A DNA stretch of 22,575 nt from DATLSM01 sp049585815 (GCA_049585815.1 JBAVAR010000024.1:1-22575), one strand, 5' to 3'. Shown: positions 14,387 to 21,560, numbered from the stretch's first letter. Numbers and translations are program-made. Notes: a model not told the origin generated them from the sequence alone.

Positions 14387-14392
14387 ACCTCC
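14387..14392 (-). promoter_or_regulatory. Ribosome binding site of paralog A
   Basis: GGAGGT on the minus strand, 7 bases before ATG 14379. It fixes the start and rules out the 35-residue upstream extension. Confidence 0.85.
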
Positions 14393-14645
14393 TCGGTTGT
14401 GAAACGGGCTTTAAGAACCTTCGCACCGACCCGAGCGCCCCGTGGTGCCCTGGCGAATTTGACACCGGGCTCACCGCGGTGCACGGCGAGCGGGCGGTGC
14501 TTTTACGGGTCCCAACCGGGCTGGCCGGGTGGAGGCGCAACAGTGGGCGCGGCGGGTGCTTCCTGCACCTGACGGGCGCCGGGTTGGCCTTCTGCGGTAG
14601 GCACCGATTTGGCGGACGGTTCTCAGGGTGTGGGTGATATATCAG
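14393..14645. other. Divergent intergenic region
   Basis: The gap between paralog A and the nucleotidyltransferase gene holds no gene that I can support. It must carry two divergent promoters. On the plus strand a 10-bp AT palindrome, TGATATATCA (14635-14644), is a possible -10 region for the nucleotidyltransferase gene, with TTGGCG (14609-14614) as a poorly spaced -35. For paralog A, a TTAAAG element about 35 bases before its start is the only -10-like sequence I noted. Confidence 0.4.
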
Positions 14646-14677
14646 CCATATGGATGTCATTTCCTCCATATGGAGGA
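14646..14677. promoter_or_regulatory. Candidate autoregulatory operator over the nucleotidyltransferase start
   Basis: The 9-mer CCATATGGA occurs at 14646-14654 and again at 14666-14674, exactly 20 bp apart. The second copy is the centre of a perfect 16-bp palindrome, TCCTCCATATGGAGGA (14662-14677). The palindrome contains the GGAGGA that would serve as ribosome binding site. Binding of the gene's own winged-helix domain, or folding of the mRNA, would block expression. Confidence 0.55.
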
Positions 14678-14678
14678 T

Positions 14679-15314
14679 ATGCTCTCGGCTGGGATGGACA
14701 TTGCTCACCCCTACACGACGATCTGCCCAACCCTCGACAGCGGCGCTCTCAGCCTGCTTGCCGGCACGAAGCGGCCGCTGACCGGGCGGGAGATCGCGCG
14801 TCTGCTCGACCGCCCCTCCCACAGCGGGGTGCTGGATGCCTTGAACCGGCTCACCGAGCACGGCCTCGTGGACCGCCAGGAGGCGGGCAGGGCATTTCTT
14901 TTTACGCTCAACCGCGAGCATCTGGCGGCTCCGGCGGCGGAAGTCCTGGCCGGAATGCGGAATGAGTTGATCTCCCGTCTGCGGGTCGCAATCGACTCCT
15001 GGAGCGTCGCACCCATGCACGTCTCGCTATTCGGCTCGGCGGCACGAGGTGAAGGCGACGCCCAGAGTGATATCGACCTCTTCATCGTGCGGGCGGAGGG
15101 GGTCGGCGAAAAGGACGAGCGCTGGCGCGCGCAGCTGGACCTGCTGGCAAAGCAAGTCCAGCGGTGGACCGGCAACAGGGGCGCCATCGCCGAGATCGCA
15201 GAGGCTGAGCTCAGCCGGTTGCGCGCTGATGGGCCACCGATCGTCGACGAGCTCCGCTCGGACGCGATCACGCTGGCGGGTCCTGCGATCACCGCCGTGT
15301 TGGGCCCGGCATGA
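14679..15314 (+). CDS. Winged-helix / nucleotidyltransferase (MNT-type) two-domain protein
   Basis: A 211-residue protein with two domains. Residues about 10-90 form a MarR/ArsR-like winged helix (LTGREIARLL, then SGVLDALNRLTEHGLVDRQE). Residues about 110-200 form a small DNA polymerase beta-type nucleotidyltransferase with the signature FGSAARGEGDAQSDIDLFIV, giving the GS motif and the Asp-x-Asp metal ligands. MNT proteins often act as antitoxins that nucleotidylate a HEPN partner, but no HEPN gene adjoins this one. Its substrate is therefore open, and a nucleotidylating regulator is the alternative. The start is uncertain. ATG 14679 is used, although GGAGG lies only 2 bases before it. ATG 14670 and ATG 14694 are other choices. 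A hairpin overlaps the stop. Confidence 0.8.
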   Translation: MLSAGMDIAHPYTTICPTLDSGALSLLAGTKRPLTGREIARLLDRPSHSGVLDALNRLTEHGLVDRQEAGRAFLFTLNREHLAAPAAEVLAGMRNELISRLRVAIDSWSVAPMHVSLFGSAARGEGDAQSDIDLFIVRAEGVGEKDERWRAQLDLLAKQVQRWTGNRGAIAEIAEAELSRLRADGPPIVDELRSDAITLAGPAITAVLGPA

Positions 15315-15335
15315 CGCCCCCCGGAAGTGCCGGGC
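15304..15335 (+). terminator. Hairpin overlapping the nucleotidyltransferase stop codon
   Basis: A perfect 8-bp inverted repeat, GCCCGGCA (15304-15311) and TGCCGGGC (15328-15335), has a 16-base loop that begins with the TGA stop. No T-run follows. It may end transcription from the plus strand and also that of the convergent gene at 15368. Confidence 0.45.
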
Positions 15336-15367
15336 GCATGGCCGACCCGATGTCGAACCAGCGAGCG

Positions 15368-16015
15368 CTAGCCGCCGAGCCCGCCGAAGATCGCAAACGG
15401 ATTTGAGGGCCTCTCCGCCAGGGCGCTCTTCCAGGTCCCCTCGACCTTGACCTCACTACCCGGCGGGGCCTCCTCGCGCAGGCGCGCGGCCAGCGCCTCA
15501 GCGCCATCCTCATCGTCGGCGCCGATCAACAGGTAGCGCCAGCGGCGGGTGCTCGGCAGACCCTCCTCGTTCAGCTGCTGGTCAAAGCGCACCGCGTCGT
15601 GATGGCTGGGGAACTCGACCCGGACCTCAAACTCCGGATAACCCTGCTCTTTCTCAGACTCATGTTCGGAGGCGATCGCCTCCTCGTGCTCGGCCTCGCG
15701 CGCCCCGGCGCTCTGCGGCAGCGGGTTCTCGGGGTCCTCCCACTGCTCGGCGTCGGGGTGCCAGTGGCGCAGCTCGCTATCAAGTGCCCATTCGTGTTGT
15801 CCTGAGAGGCCCTCGATCAGCTCGCGGGCCGCTTCGATCTGCTCGCGGGTGCCGGCGTAGAGGAATACGCGCGAGCCGTCTCGGGAGAGGACCACCCGAT
15901 CAGAGAAGGCCTCGCTGAGGTCGTGCTCGAGCTCTCTGGCGTCGAGGCGATCGACCAGCGGCCCCGCGTGGTCATCCTCGCGGGGATCGATCTGCAGGCG
16001 CCAATCGTCGTTCAT
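15368..16015 (-). CDS. Hypothetical acidic protein, 215 aa
   Basis: I do not recognise a named family. The 215-residue product is soluble and strongly acidic. It appears to have two related alpha/beta halves. The N-terminal half has DHAGPLVDRLDARELEHDLSE and RVFLYAGTREQIEAARELI; the C-terminal half has FEVRVEFPSHHDAVRFDQQL, YLLIGADDEDGAEALAARLREE and VKVEGTWKSAL. A Glu/His-rich linker lies near residues 95-125. The repeated strand-helix-strand pattern suggests two ferredoxin-like modules, which is an inference. No signal peptide or membrane helix is seen. ATG 16015 is chosen because a TAAGTT box lies 7 bases upstream; a TTG three codons earlier would fall inside that element. Confidence 0.78.
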   Translation of the reverse strand: MNDDWRLQIDPREDDHAGPLVDRLDARELEHDLSEAFSDRVVLSRDGSRVFLYAGTREQIEAARELIEGLSGQHEWALDSELRHWHPDAEQWEDPENPLPQSAGAREAEHEEAIASEHESEKEQGYPEFEVRVEFPSHHDAVRFDQQLNEEGLPSTRRWRYLLIGADDEDGAEALAARLREEAPPGSEVKVEGTWKSALAERPSNPFAIFGGLGG

Positions 16016-16022
16016 CGCCGCC

Positions 16023-16028
16023 AACTTA
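16023..16028 (-). promoter_or_regulatory. -10 box for the leaderless gene starting at 16015
   Basis: TAAGTT on the minus strand lies 7 bases before ATG 16015, without a ribosome binding site in between. Confidence 0.5.
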
Positions 16029-16038
16029 CCCGAGGCGG

Positions 16039-16068
16039 TTGTTCGGCGGTCGCGGGAGGGCGTAACGT
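16039..16068 (+). promoter_or_regulatory. Possible tatA promoter
   Basis: TTGTTC (16039-16044) and TAACGT (16063-16068) are 18 bases apart and would start transcription about 20 bases before tatA. A GAGGAG ribosome binding site at 16085-16090 lies 5 bases before ATG 16096. tatA therefore has a conventional leader, unlike its leaderless neighbours. Confidence 0.4.
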
Positions 16069-16095
16069 GTCTTGACCGACTAGCGAGGAGACCAG

Positions 16096-16329
16096 ATGTT
16101 CAGCGGACTTGAGAGCCCAGCCCACCTGTTGATCGTGCTGGTGGTGGCGCTGCTTGTACTTGGCCCCAAACGCCTGCCCCAGGTGGGTCGCTCACTCGGC
16201 TCGGGCATTCGCCAGTTCAAAGACTCACTCGAGGGTAAGCATGAGCCAGAGCCAGAGCCTGAGCCGGAGAGCCCCGAGCAGCCCAAAGCCGAGGAGGCGC
16301 CCGAGCGCACCCCCTCGCTGGGGCCCTGA
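16096..16329 (+). CDS. tatA: Twin-arginine translocase subunit TatA/TatE
   Basis: TatA oligomers form the protein-conducting part of the Tat pathway that exports folded proteins. The 77-residue product has the full signature: a short N-terminus, one membrane helix (LLIVLVVALLVLGP, about residues 11-24), the Gly-Pro hinge with the basic KRLPQVGRSLGSGIRQFKDSL amphipathic helix, and an acidic tail. The tail has a Glu-Pro dipeptide run near residues 50-58. A GAGGAG ribosome binding site 5 bases before ATG 16096 supports the start. TatC and TatB are not in the window, so this is a solitary tatA, as is common in actinobacteria. Confidence 0.93.
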   Translation: MFSGLESPAHLLIVLVVALLVLGPKRLPQVGRSLGSGIRQFKDSLEGKHEPEPEPEPESPEQPKAEEAPERTPSLGP

Positions 16330-16347
16330 CCGAGAGCGAGCGACACC

Positions 16348-16992
16348 TCAGTGAATCTTGCCGGCGAGGATGTCCTCGTTCAGCGCGATCACGTGGGAGA
16401 GATAGACGTCGCCGAGCTGGGCGGCCGCCCCCACCGAGACCATCAGCTTCGAGTTGTAGGAGTCAACGTTGACCGTCGTCCAATCGGGATCTGAGCTGCA
16501 CTGCGGCGGCCCGAATTCCGCCCGCTTGTGGCCCGGTTCGCAGGCTTCCAGCCCGGTGTTGTAGACCGAGCCGCTGACGTCAAAGGCCGCCTTCCAGGGA
16601 GCGTGGGAGAGGGTGAGCCTGCCAAAGCTTTTGCCTTCCCTGGCGGCGCTTTTCTTGCCGTCGGCTTCGGCGGTTTCATAGATCGATTTGATCCCCGGAA
16701 TGATGTCGACCACCAGCAGCTCGCGATAGTGCCCGGGCCTGATCGCTTCCCAGGTGCAAAGATTTGAATGCGGCACCTTTTTTTTGAACTGGAGCGATGT
16801 GCTGCCGAGCACGCTTGCCATCTTCGTCGGCGAGAGGCCCGTGCATTTCGGGATTGCCGATCTCCCATGGGTCGCCTTCGATGAGGTGGCCGCCAGCGCC
16901 GGAATCGCGATCACCAGCGGCAGGGAGGCGAGCAGGACACCGATTGCCATGCCCCTGCGACCCGCAGGCAACGATGCTCGGCGCTCTCGCAT
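16348..16992 (-). CDS. Secreted protein of unknown function, 214 aa
   Basis: A 214-residue exported protein. The basic N-terminus (MRERR to about residue 14), a hydrophobic stretch (MAIGVLLASLPLVIAIPA) and an Ala-x-Ala site give a Sec-type signal peptide of about 35 residues. The mature part has four cysteines (PKCTGL, LCTWE, EACEPG, PQCSSD), which probably form two disulfides. It has the general look of DUF3558-like secreted proteins (Cys-x-Leu near the start, then CTW), but I am not sure of the family. The start ATG 16992 is supported by a TATCTT box 8 bases upstream and no ribosome binding site. It is convergent with tatA, whose end is 18 bases from its stop. Confidence 0.75.
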   Translation of the reverse strand: MRERRASLPAGRRGMAIGVLLASLPLVIAIPALAATSSKATHGRSAIPKCTGLSPTKMASVLGSTSLQFKKKVPHSNLCTWEAIRPGHYRELLVVDIIPGIKSIYETAEADGKKSAAREGKSFGRLTLSHAPWKAAFDVSGSVYNTGLEACEPGHKRAEFGPPQCSSDPDWTTVNVDSYNSKLMVSVGAAAQLGDVYLSHVIALNEDILAGKIH

Positions 16993-17000
16993 GCCGATCG

Positions 17001-17006
17001 AAGATA
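17001..17006 (-). promoter_or_regulatory. -10 box for the leaderless secreted-protein gene
   Basis: TATCTT on the minus strand lies 8 bases before ATG 16992. It falls in the 44-base gap behind paralog B, so the gene probably has its own promoter. Confidence 0.5.
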
Positions 17007-17036
17007 CCAGCCCGATCCCGGCCGGTCCCCGTTTTC

Positions 17037-17795
17037 CTAGGGCGCCGTCACCGCCCAGAAGCCGCTGATCGCGTAGGCGCCTTCAGCGCTCGCATTCGCC
17101 TTCAGGTCGAATCCGAGCCGCGATGGTTTTCCTTCGATTTCAAGCGGGCCAACGGCTCCGCTCTGGGCGGCGATATAAACGCAGAGGTTGCCGGCGCCAG
17201 CGCCCGGGTTCTGGTGGTTGGCGCCGCCGAGGCCGGGGCAGCTGGTGCTCGATTCGCCGCTTTTCAGCACGGCGCTTTCAGCCGGCGCGCTGGCCAGCGG
17301 AAAGAAAAAGCTGATGCCCTCGTTGACGAAATCGGCCGGGTCCTTTGCCTCCTTGCCGAGACTGAACACGCCGCGCAGGGTCTGGCCGCTGTTCAGATTG
17401 CCCAGCAGGGGCCCAACTTCCGTGCCGAGCTTTGCCGTGGTCACCGCCCCGTTGGCGATCTTGCCCGCGGTCACCGCATTGGTCGCCAGCTTGGCGGAGC
17501 TGACGGCGCCGTTGGCGATCGCGGCGCCGCCCACCGCGCCGTCGGCGATCGTGCCCGGGGAGACCGCGCCTGTTCCCAGCTTGCCCGCGATCACCGACCC
17601 CTGGGCGAGCTTGGCGCTGCTCACCGCCCCTTTGCGCAGGGCACGCGTGGTGACGGCCCCGCGCTTTAGCTGGCGGGCGCCGACGCTGTGGCGGGGCAGC
17701 CCGGCGGCGATCGCAGCCCCGCCGAGGGCGATGAAGAGAGCCAGGGTCGCGATCACGTTCGAGTAGCTGAGCCTGGGGCGAAGAGAGAAGTGCAT
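17037..17795 (-). CDS. Secreted or membrane-anchored decapeptide-repeat protein (paralog B)
   Basis: A 252-residue paralog of the protein at 13780-14379. The first 45 residues align almost without gaps (RPRLSYSNVIATLALFIALGG, then LPRHSVGARQLKR). Residues 12-31 form the signal or anchor. Residues 36-125 are nine decapeptides (GAVTTRALRK, GAVSSAKLAQ, GSVIAGKLGT, GAVSPGTIAD, GAVGGAAIAN and so on). The C-terminal domain of about 125 residues differs from paralog A; it has two cysteines (TSCPGLG, NLCVYI) and ends with GFWAVTAP. The start at ATG 17795 is chosen from the shared N-terminus; an AGGGAA site about 10 bases upstream is weak. The gene lies 99 bases downstream of the sigma-like gene on the same strand. 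Function is unknown; a surface fibre or stalk is one possibility. Confidence 0.85.
   Translation of the reverse strand: MHFSLRPRLSYSNVIATLALFIALGGAAIAAGLPRHSVGARQLKRGAVTTRALRKGAVSSAKLAQGSVIAGKLGTGAVSPGTIADGAVGGAAIANGAVSSAKLATNAVTAGKIANGAVTTAKLGTEVGPLLGNLNSGQTLRGVFSLGKEAKDPADFVNEGISFFFPLASAPAESAVLKSGESSTSCPGLGGANHQNPGAGAGNLCVYIAAQSGAVGPLEIEGKPSRLGFDLKANASAEGAYAISGFWAVTAP
17421..17690 (-). repeat. Nine 30-bp-period repeats coding decapeptides (paralog B)
   Basis: Nine in-frame units encode residues 36-125, with consensus G-A-V-x-x-x-(K/x)-(L/I)-(A/G)-x. Units 3 and 7 begin with the same eight residues (GAVSSAKL). This suggests recent unit duplication, whereas the copies in paralog A are more divergent. 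Confidence 0.85.
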
Positions 17796-17894
17796 GGAGA
17801 AGCGTTCCCTTTCTTGAACGAGACGGCTGACCCGTGAAACCCGACGCCTAAACAACGCATCCGGGGGCGCCGACTTGCGCCCCGCGAGAGATGG

Positions 17895-18203
17895 CTAGGC
17901 GCCGAGCGGTAGCGAAGGAGGCTTTGCGCGCGAGTGCCTCAACGCAACCCCACGCGCAACCCGCAAGAGCCAGGTGCGAAACGGCTCCCTGCCGATCTCG
18001 TGGCCCTCGAGCAGCCCGTCAAGGTCCCTGAACAGCTCCCGGCAGAGCCGTTCGGCCTCGCCAGCTTCCCCGACCTCGGCCCTGAGGCAGGCGAGCACGT
18101 CGGCCGCGAAGCGCACATAGAGGAAGTGCAGAGCCTCCGAATCACCCTCCCTGGCCAGCCGCACCGCCTTGCGGACGAGCCGGCTCTCGGTGACCCCGCC
18201 CAC
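17895..18203 (-). CDS. Sigma-70 region 2-like protein lacking region 4
   Basis: The product resembles region 2 of ECF-type sigma factors. It has a helix with LVRKAVRLAREGDSEALHFLY, an FAADVLACLRAEVGEAGEAERLCRELF stretch in the place of the core-binding and -10-recognition helices, and PFRTWLLRVARGVALRHSRAK, where the family usually shows P-F-x-x-W-L-x-x-I-A. It ends right after region 2; the region 4 helix-turn-helix that reads the -35 element is absent, and no continuation is seen in other frames. GTG 18203 gives 102 residues. GTG 18239 and longer starts up to 18404 are possible, and none has a clear ribosome binding site. Paralog B follows 99 bases downstream. An anti-sigma-like or decoy role is as possible as true sigma activity. 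Confidence 0.65.
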   Translation of the reverse strand: MGGVTESRLVRKAVRLAREGDSEALHFLYVRFAADVLACLRAEVGEAGEAERLCRELFRDLDGLLEGHEIGREPFRTWLLRVARGVALRHSRAKPPSLPLGA

Positions 18204-18508
18204 GACCTGCTCGGCTTGCAGTTGAGATCGGCCAGGCACTGTGGGGGTCCGCGTCCTTTCCTTCGGTGGGCTGACAGGAAAGGCTGTCGGTTGGACCCGG
18301 GTGCGACCATCGACCGATGTCCAAACTTGAGCGGGCCGGCTTCGACACCCGTACAACGCCTGGGACCCCCACCGATCGCATGGGGTATTCGATCTCCCAG
18401 GCACTCAACCGCGCAAGCGCATCGACTGATGCCGATCACCCTGCAAAGCTGCAGCGAGCAACGGAGAGAGCGACCACGCGCCGAGCGGTGGCGCTGTCGC
18501 GAGGGCCG
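18204..18508. other. Divergent region between sigma-like and beta-propeller genes
   Basis: About 300 bases with open frames on both strands but no gene I can support. The extensions of both flanking genes into it lack ribosome binding sites and signal features. It holds an inverted repeat, GACAG-6 bases-CTGTC (18273-18288), that could be an operator. I see no clear promoter boxes. Confidence 0.4.
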
Positions 18509-20848
18509 ATGATTAAGACCAGGAAGGCATCGAAGCTACTTCTGGCGGCAACGGCGGCGACAGTCGCGATGCTCGCCATCGCCGCCCAGTCAGCGGCGGC
18601 GGCTGAACCGGTCACCGAGGCTGGAAATTCGCTACGAACCGGCTGGTACCCAGAAAATCCCCAGCTAACGCCGCAGCTGCTCGAAGAAACAGGCGGCTTT
18701 GCCCGCAACTTCGACACCCCGGTCCAGGGTCAGGTCTACGCGCAGCCCCTGGTCTTCGGCCACACCCTGCTCGCCGCAACCGAGGATGACTGGATCTACG
18801 GCATCGACCCCCAGAACGGCGCGATTCAGTGGTCGCGCAAGGTCGGCACCCCGTGGAACTCAGCCGACATCGGCTGCACCGACCTCGAACCTCGCGTCGG
18901 GATCACCGGCACGCCGGTGATCGATCCAAATACCAACGTCGCCTACTTCTTCTCCAAGTCCTACGCCAAAGGCGAATCCGGTCCGGCGCTCTGGAAGATG
19001 CACGCCGTCAACCTCTCAAACGGAGATGAGGAAACCGGGTTCCCGGTGACGATCTCCGGTGAAGCTCAGAATCTGCCCGGAGTCGAATTCAATCCCACCC
19101 AGCAACTGCAGCGGCCCGCCCTCCTGCAGATGAACGGAGTGATCTACGCGGCGTTTGGCAGTCACTGCGACATCCAGCCCTATGAGGGCTGGATTGTTGG
19201 GGTTTCCACTTCCGGGCAGATCAAGACGATGTGGGCCACGTCCTCGACCGGGTCGGCAATCTGGCAGGCGGGCGGAGGTCTGATCTCTGACGGAGAAGGC
19301 CAGATCCTGTTTGCCACCGGCAACGGTCCCCCACCCCCACCGGGCCCCGGGCACAGCCCCCCCGAAGGAGAACTGGGCGAATCGGTGGTGCGGGTCGGCG
19401 TGCAAGCCGACGGCACGCTCAAGCCCACCGATTTCTTCTCCCCCACCGAAAACGCCTACTTCAACGAAAACGACCTCGACCTCGGCTCGGGGGCGCCGAT
19501 CGCGCTGCCCTCGCCCTACTTCGGGACCAGCGCGATCCCCCACCTGCTGGTCGAGGTGGGCAAGCCCGGCATCATCTACCTGCTCAACCGCGATGACCTC
19601 GGCGGCATGGGCCAGGGGCCCGAAGGAAAAGATCAGGTAGTACAGGAGATTCCGGAAACGGGCGGACTCTGGGGTTCGATGGCGGCCTGGCCCGGTGACG
19701 GCGGCTACGTCTACGTCCCCGCCGTCGGCTCTGGCCAACTTGAGATGCTCAGGTATGAAACCCCAGGCGGGACCCCCCACCTCTCTGTCGCGGGAACCTC
19801 ACCCGGATACCTCGGCTTTGGTTCTGGCTCGCCGATCGTCACCTCCGACGGGACCAGCGCCGGATCGGGAATCGTCTGGGTCAGCGAATGCTCCAACCCG
19901 CCTGAATGTGAAGGCTCCAAGCTCGACGCCTACAGCGCCGTTCCGGTCGAAGGCTCAGCAAAACTTCTCTGGAGCGGTGAAATTGGCGTCTCGACGAAGT
20001 TTGCGCTTCCCAATGCCAACGATGGGCGGATCTACGTCGGCACCCGCGACGGACATCTTCTCGGTTTCGGACCCACGCACTACACGCTCGCCGTAACTCG
20101 GGCAGCAGAAGCCGGTGGCTCGGTGAGCTCCAACGTCCCCGGCATCGATTGTGGCGCGAGCTGCTCGCATTCCTTCGCGGTGGGTGCACAGGTGACACTG
20201 ACCGCCACCCCGGCTGATCACTTCGAATTCACCGGCTGGTCGGGCGCCGGGTGCGCGGGCACCGGAACCTGCCAGGTGACCATCTACTCCGATACCGCGG
20301 TGACGGCCAACTTCGCCCCAATTGTCCACTCCCTCAACGTCTCCAAGAACGGCAGCGGCTCGGGAACGGTGATCAGTCAACCCGCCGGCATCACCTGCGG
20401 CCCGATCTGTTCGGCCCGATTCAGTGAGGCCTCCACGGTGACGCTCACCGCCGCGCCCAGCGCTCAATCCTCCTTCACGGGCTGGTCGGGCCCCGACGCC
20501 GGAAGCTGCGGCTCCGCCGCAACCTGCAGGGTCAATATCGGCACCGCGGCCGCGGCGCTAACGGCCACCTTCACCGGGCCCCCCGGCACAAAGATCACCA
20601 AAGCCGCAATCAACGCTAGGAAACGGAAGGCGACGTTCAGCTTCGCTGGCACCGGCACGGTCACCAACTTTCAGTGCAGGCTGATCGGGCCAAGGACCGC
20701 ACATAAGAGGCAAAGGGCCGCTTTCTCGGGCTGTGCGTCCCCCAGGACATACAGGCATCTGCACCCTGGGCGCTACACCTTTGCGGTGCGAGCCCTGGGC
20801 TCGGCCGGTCCGGATCCATCACCGGTTAAAAGAAGATTCAGGATCTGA
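18509..20848 (+). CDS. Large secreted PQQ-like beta-propeller protein with two GWSG repeat domains
   Basis: A 779-residue exported protein. Residues 1-32 are a Sec signal peptide (MIKTRKASKLLLAATAAT..., cleavage after the Ala run). Residues about 60-515 form a quinoprotein-like beta-propeller: blade signatures include DDWIYGIDPQNGAIQWSRKVG and PGIIYLLNRDDLGG, with a Pro-rich loop near 273-285. Residues about 524-605 and 607-690 are two copies of a small beta domain, each with paired Cys, a VTLTA strand and FTGWSG. These resemble the divergent InlB B-repeat modules seen in surface proteins. A C-terminal fibronectin-like domain (about 695-779) ends in a basic tail. No PQQ-ligand set can be confirmed, so enzyme activity is open. 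ATG 18509 is chosen for the signal peptide and a GAGGG site 3 bases upstream; the frame is open to 18317. Confidence 0.87.
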   Translation: MIKTRKASKLLLAATAATVAMLAIAAQSAAAAEPVTEAGNSLRTGWYPENPQLTPQLLEETGGFARNFDTPVQGQVYAQPLVFGHTLLAATEDDWIYGIDPQNGAIQWSRKVGTPWNSADIGCTDLEPRVGITGTPVIDPNTNVAYFFSKSYAKGESGPALWKMHAVNLSNGDEETGFPVTISGEAQNLPGVEFNPTQQLQRPALLQMNGVIYAAFGSHCDIQPYEGWIVGVSTSGQIKTMWATSSTGSAIWQAGGGLISDGEGQILFATGNGPPPPPGPGHSPPEGELGESVVRVGVQADGTLKPTDFFSPTENAYFNENDLDLGSGAPIALPSPYFGTSAIPHLLVEVGKPGIIYLLNRDDLGGMGQGPEGKDQVVQEIPETGGLWGSMAAWPGDGGYVYVPAVGSGQLEMLRYETPGGTPHLSVAGTSPGYLGFGSGSPIVTSDGTSAGSGIVWVSECSNPPECEGSKLDAYSAVPVEGSAKLLWSGEIGVSTKFALPNANDGRIYVGTRDGHLLGFGPTHYTLAVTRAAEAGGSVSSNVPGIDCGASCSHSFAVGAQVTLTATPADHFEFTGWSGAGCAGTGTCQVTIYSDTAVTANFAPIVHSLNVSKNGSGSGTVISQPAGITCGPICSARFSEASTVTLTAAPSAQSSFTGWSGPDAGSCGSAATCRVNIGTAAAALTATFTGPPGTKITKAAINARKRKATFSFAGTGTVTNFQCRLIGPRTAHKRQRAAFSGCASPRTYRHLHPGRYTFAVRALGSAGPDPSPVKRRFRI
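20077..20577 (+). repeat. Two tandem GWSG-type domain repeats inside the propeller gene
   Basis: Two units of about 250 bp each encode domains of the same plan: a small loop with CGASC or CGPIC, VTLTATP or VTLTAAP, FTGWSG, then a Cys and a TANFA or TATFT end. Each carries four cysteines. They mark an internal domain duplication. Confidence 0.75.
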
Positions 20849-20861
20849 GCCGTTCTGATCC
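20841..20861. terminator. Weak hairpin between convergent genes
   Basis: GGATC (20841-20845) and GATCC (20857-20861) flank an 11-base loop that contains the propeller-gene stop. The stem has only five pairs and no T-run, so it is a weak bidirectional terminator candidate. Confidence 0.25.
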
Positions 20862-20899
20862 GACGAACTCCGCTGGTCCAGGGCGGAGGCGCATCGCCC

Positions 20900-21553
20900 C
20901 TATCCCCGATCCCCCACCAGCTGAACCCCGCGTTCGGCTCGCAGGAGTTGATCCGCGCGCAGGCCCGCCACCACCGCAAAGCCCCAGCCGCCGGCGACCA
21001 GCCAGCCGCCAGCGACATCGCTTGGGTAGTGGTGGTGAAGGATGACGACCGAGAAGCCGACGGCGAGGGCAAAAGCCCCACCGATCAGCGCCGCCGCCGG
21101 CTTATAGGGGCGCGGCACGACAAGAACCAGGGCGAGGGCGATTGCCATCGCCGCGGTCGAGTGACCGCTGGGGAAGGCGGTGGGGCCGATCTGGCCCCAG
21201 CCGAGGATCGGCTCATAGCGGTGATGAGCGAGCAATTGCTTCAGCGCCTGAGTGGTGAGGTTCGCGCCCCCGACCAGCACCGCGGCGGCGATCGCCTGCC
21301 GCGGTCGCCTCAAACAGAGCGCCAAGGCACAGACGAGCACAATCATCGCGATCTGTGGCAGCGGATCGGCGAGCCCGACGAAGACTTCCGCCACCGAACC
21401 CAGCGAGGTTTCCCTGTAGGAGTCGAGGTGGTTGAGGACGCGGGCATCCAGACGCCCGAACGGGCCGACCTCATAGGCGAGCCCGGTGAGCACGATGAGG
21501 GCGCCGATGCAGGCAAGACAGCCCGCGACCGGACGCTTGATCGCATCGATCAC
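20900..21553 (-). CDS. PAP2-family membrane phosphatase
   Basis: A 217-residue integral membrane phosphatase of the PAP2 superfamily, which removes phosphate from lipid phosphates such as phosphatidic acid or undecaprenyl pyrophosphate. The three motifs are present in order: KQLLAHHRYEP (a K-x6-R-x-P variant), PSGHS with the catalytic His helper, and HHHYPSDVAGG with the nucleophilic His. Five or six hydrophobic helices are seen, the first near residues 7-27. The start is GTG 21553, with a TACCGT box 7 bases upstream and no ribosome binding site. Which lipid it handles cannot be read. It lies convergent to the propeller gene and about 60 bases downstream of the small gene on the same strand. 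Confidence 0.9.
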   Translation of the reverse strand: MIDAIKRPVAGCLACIGALIVLTGLAYEVGPFGRLDARVLNHLDSYRETSLGSVAEVFVGLADPLPQIAMIVLVCALALCLRRPRQAIAAAVLVGGANLTTQALKQLLAHHRYEPILGWGQIGPTAFPSGHSTAAMAIALALVLVVPRPYKPAAALIGGAFALAVGFSVVILHHHYPSDVAGGWLVAGGWGFAVVAGLRADQLLRAERGVQLVGDRG

Positions 21554-21560
21554 CGGCGAA

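Noticed and set aside
16240..16290. Glu-Pro repeat in tatA as a tandem DNA repeat of its own
   Set aside because: Acidic low-complexity tails are normal in TatA proteins, and the run is too short to suggest more.
18317..18508. N-terminal extension of the beta-propeller protein
   Set aside because: It would place 64 polar residues before a normal Sec signal peptide, and it has no ribosome binding site.
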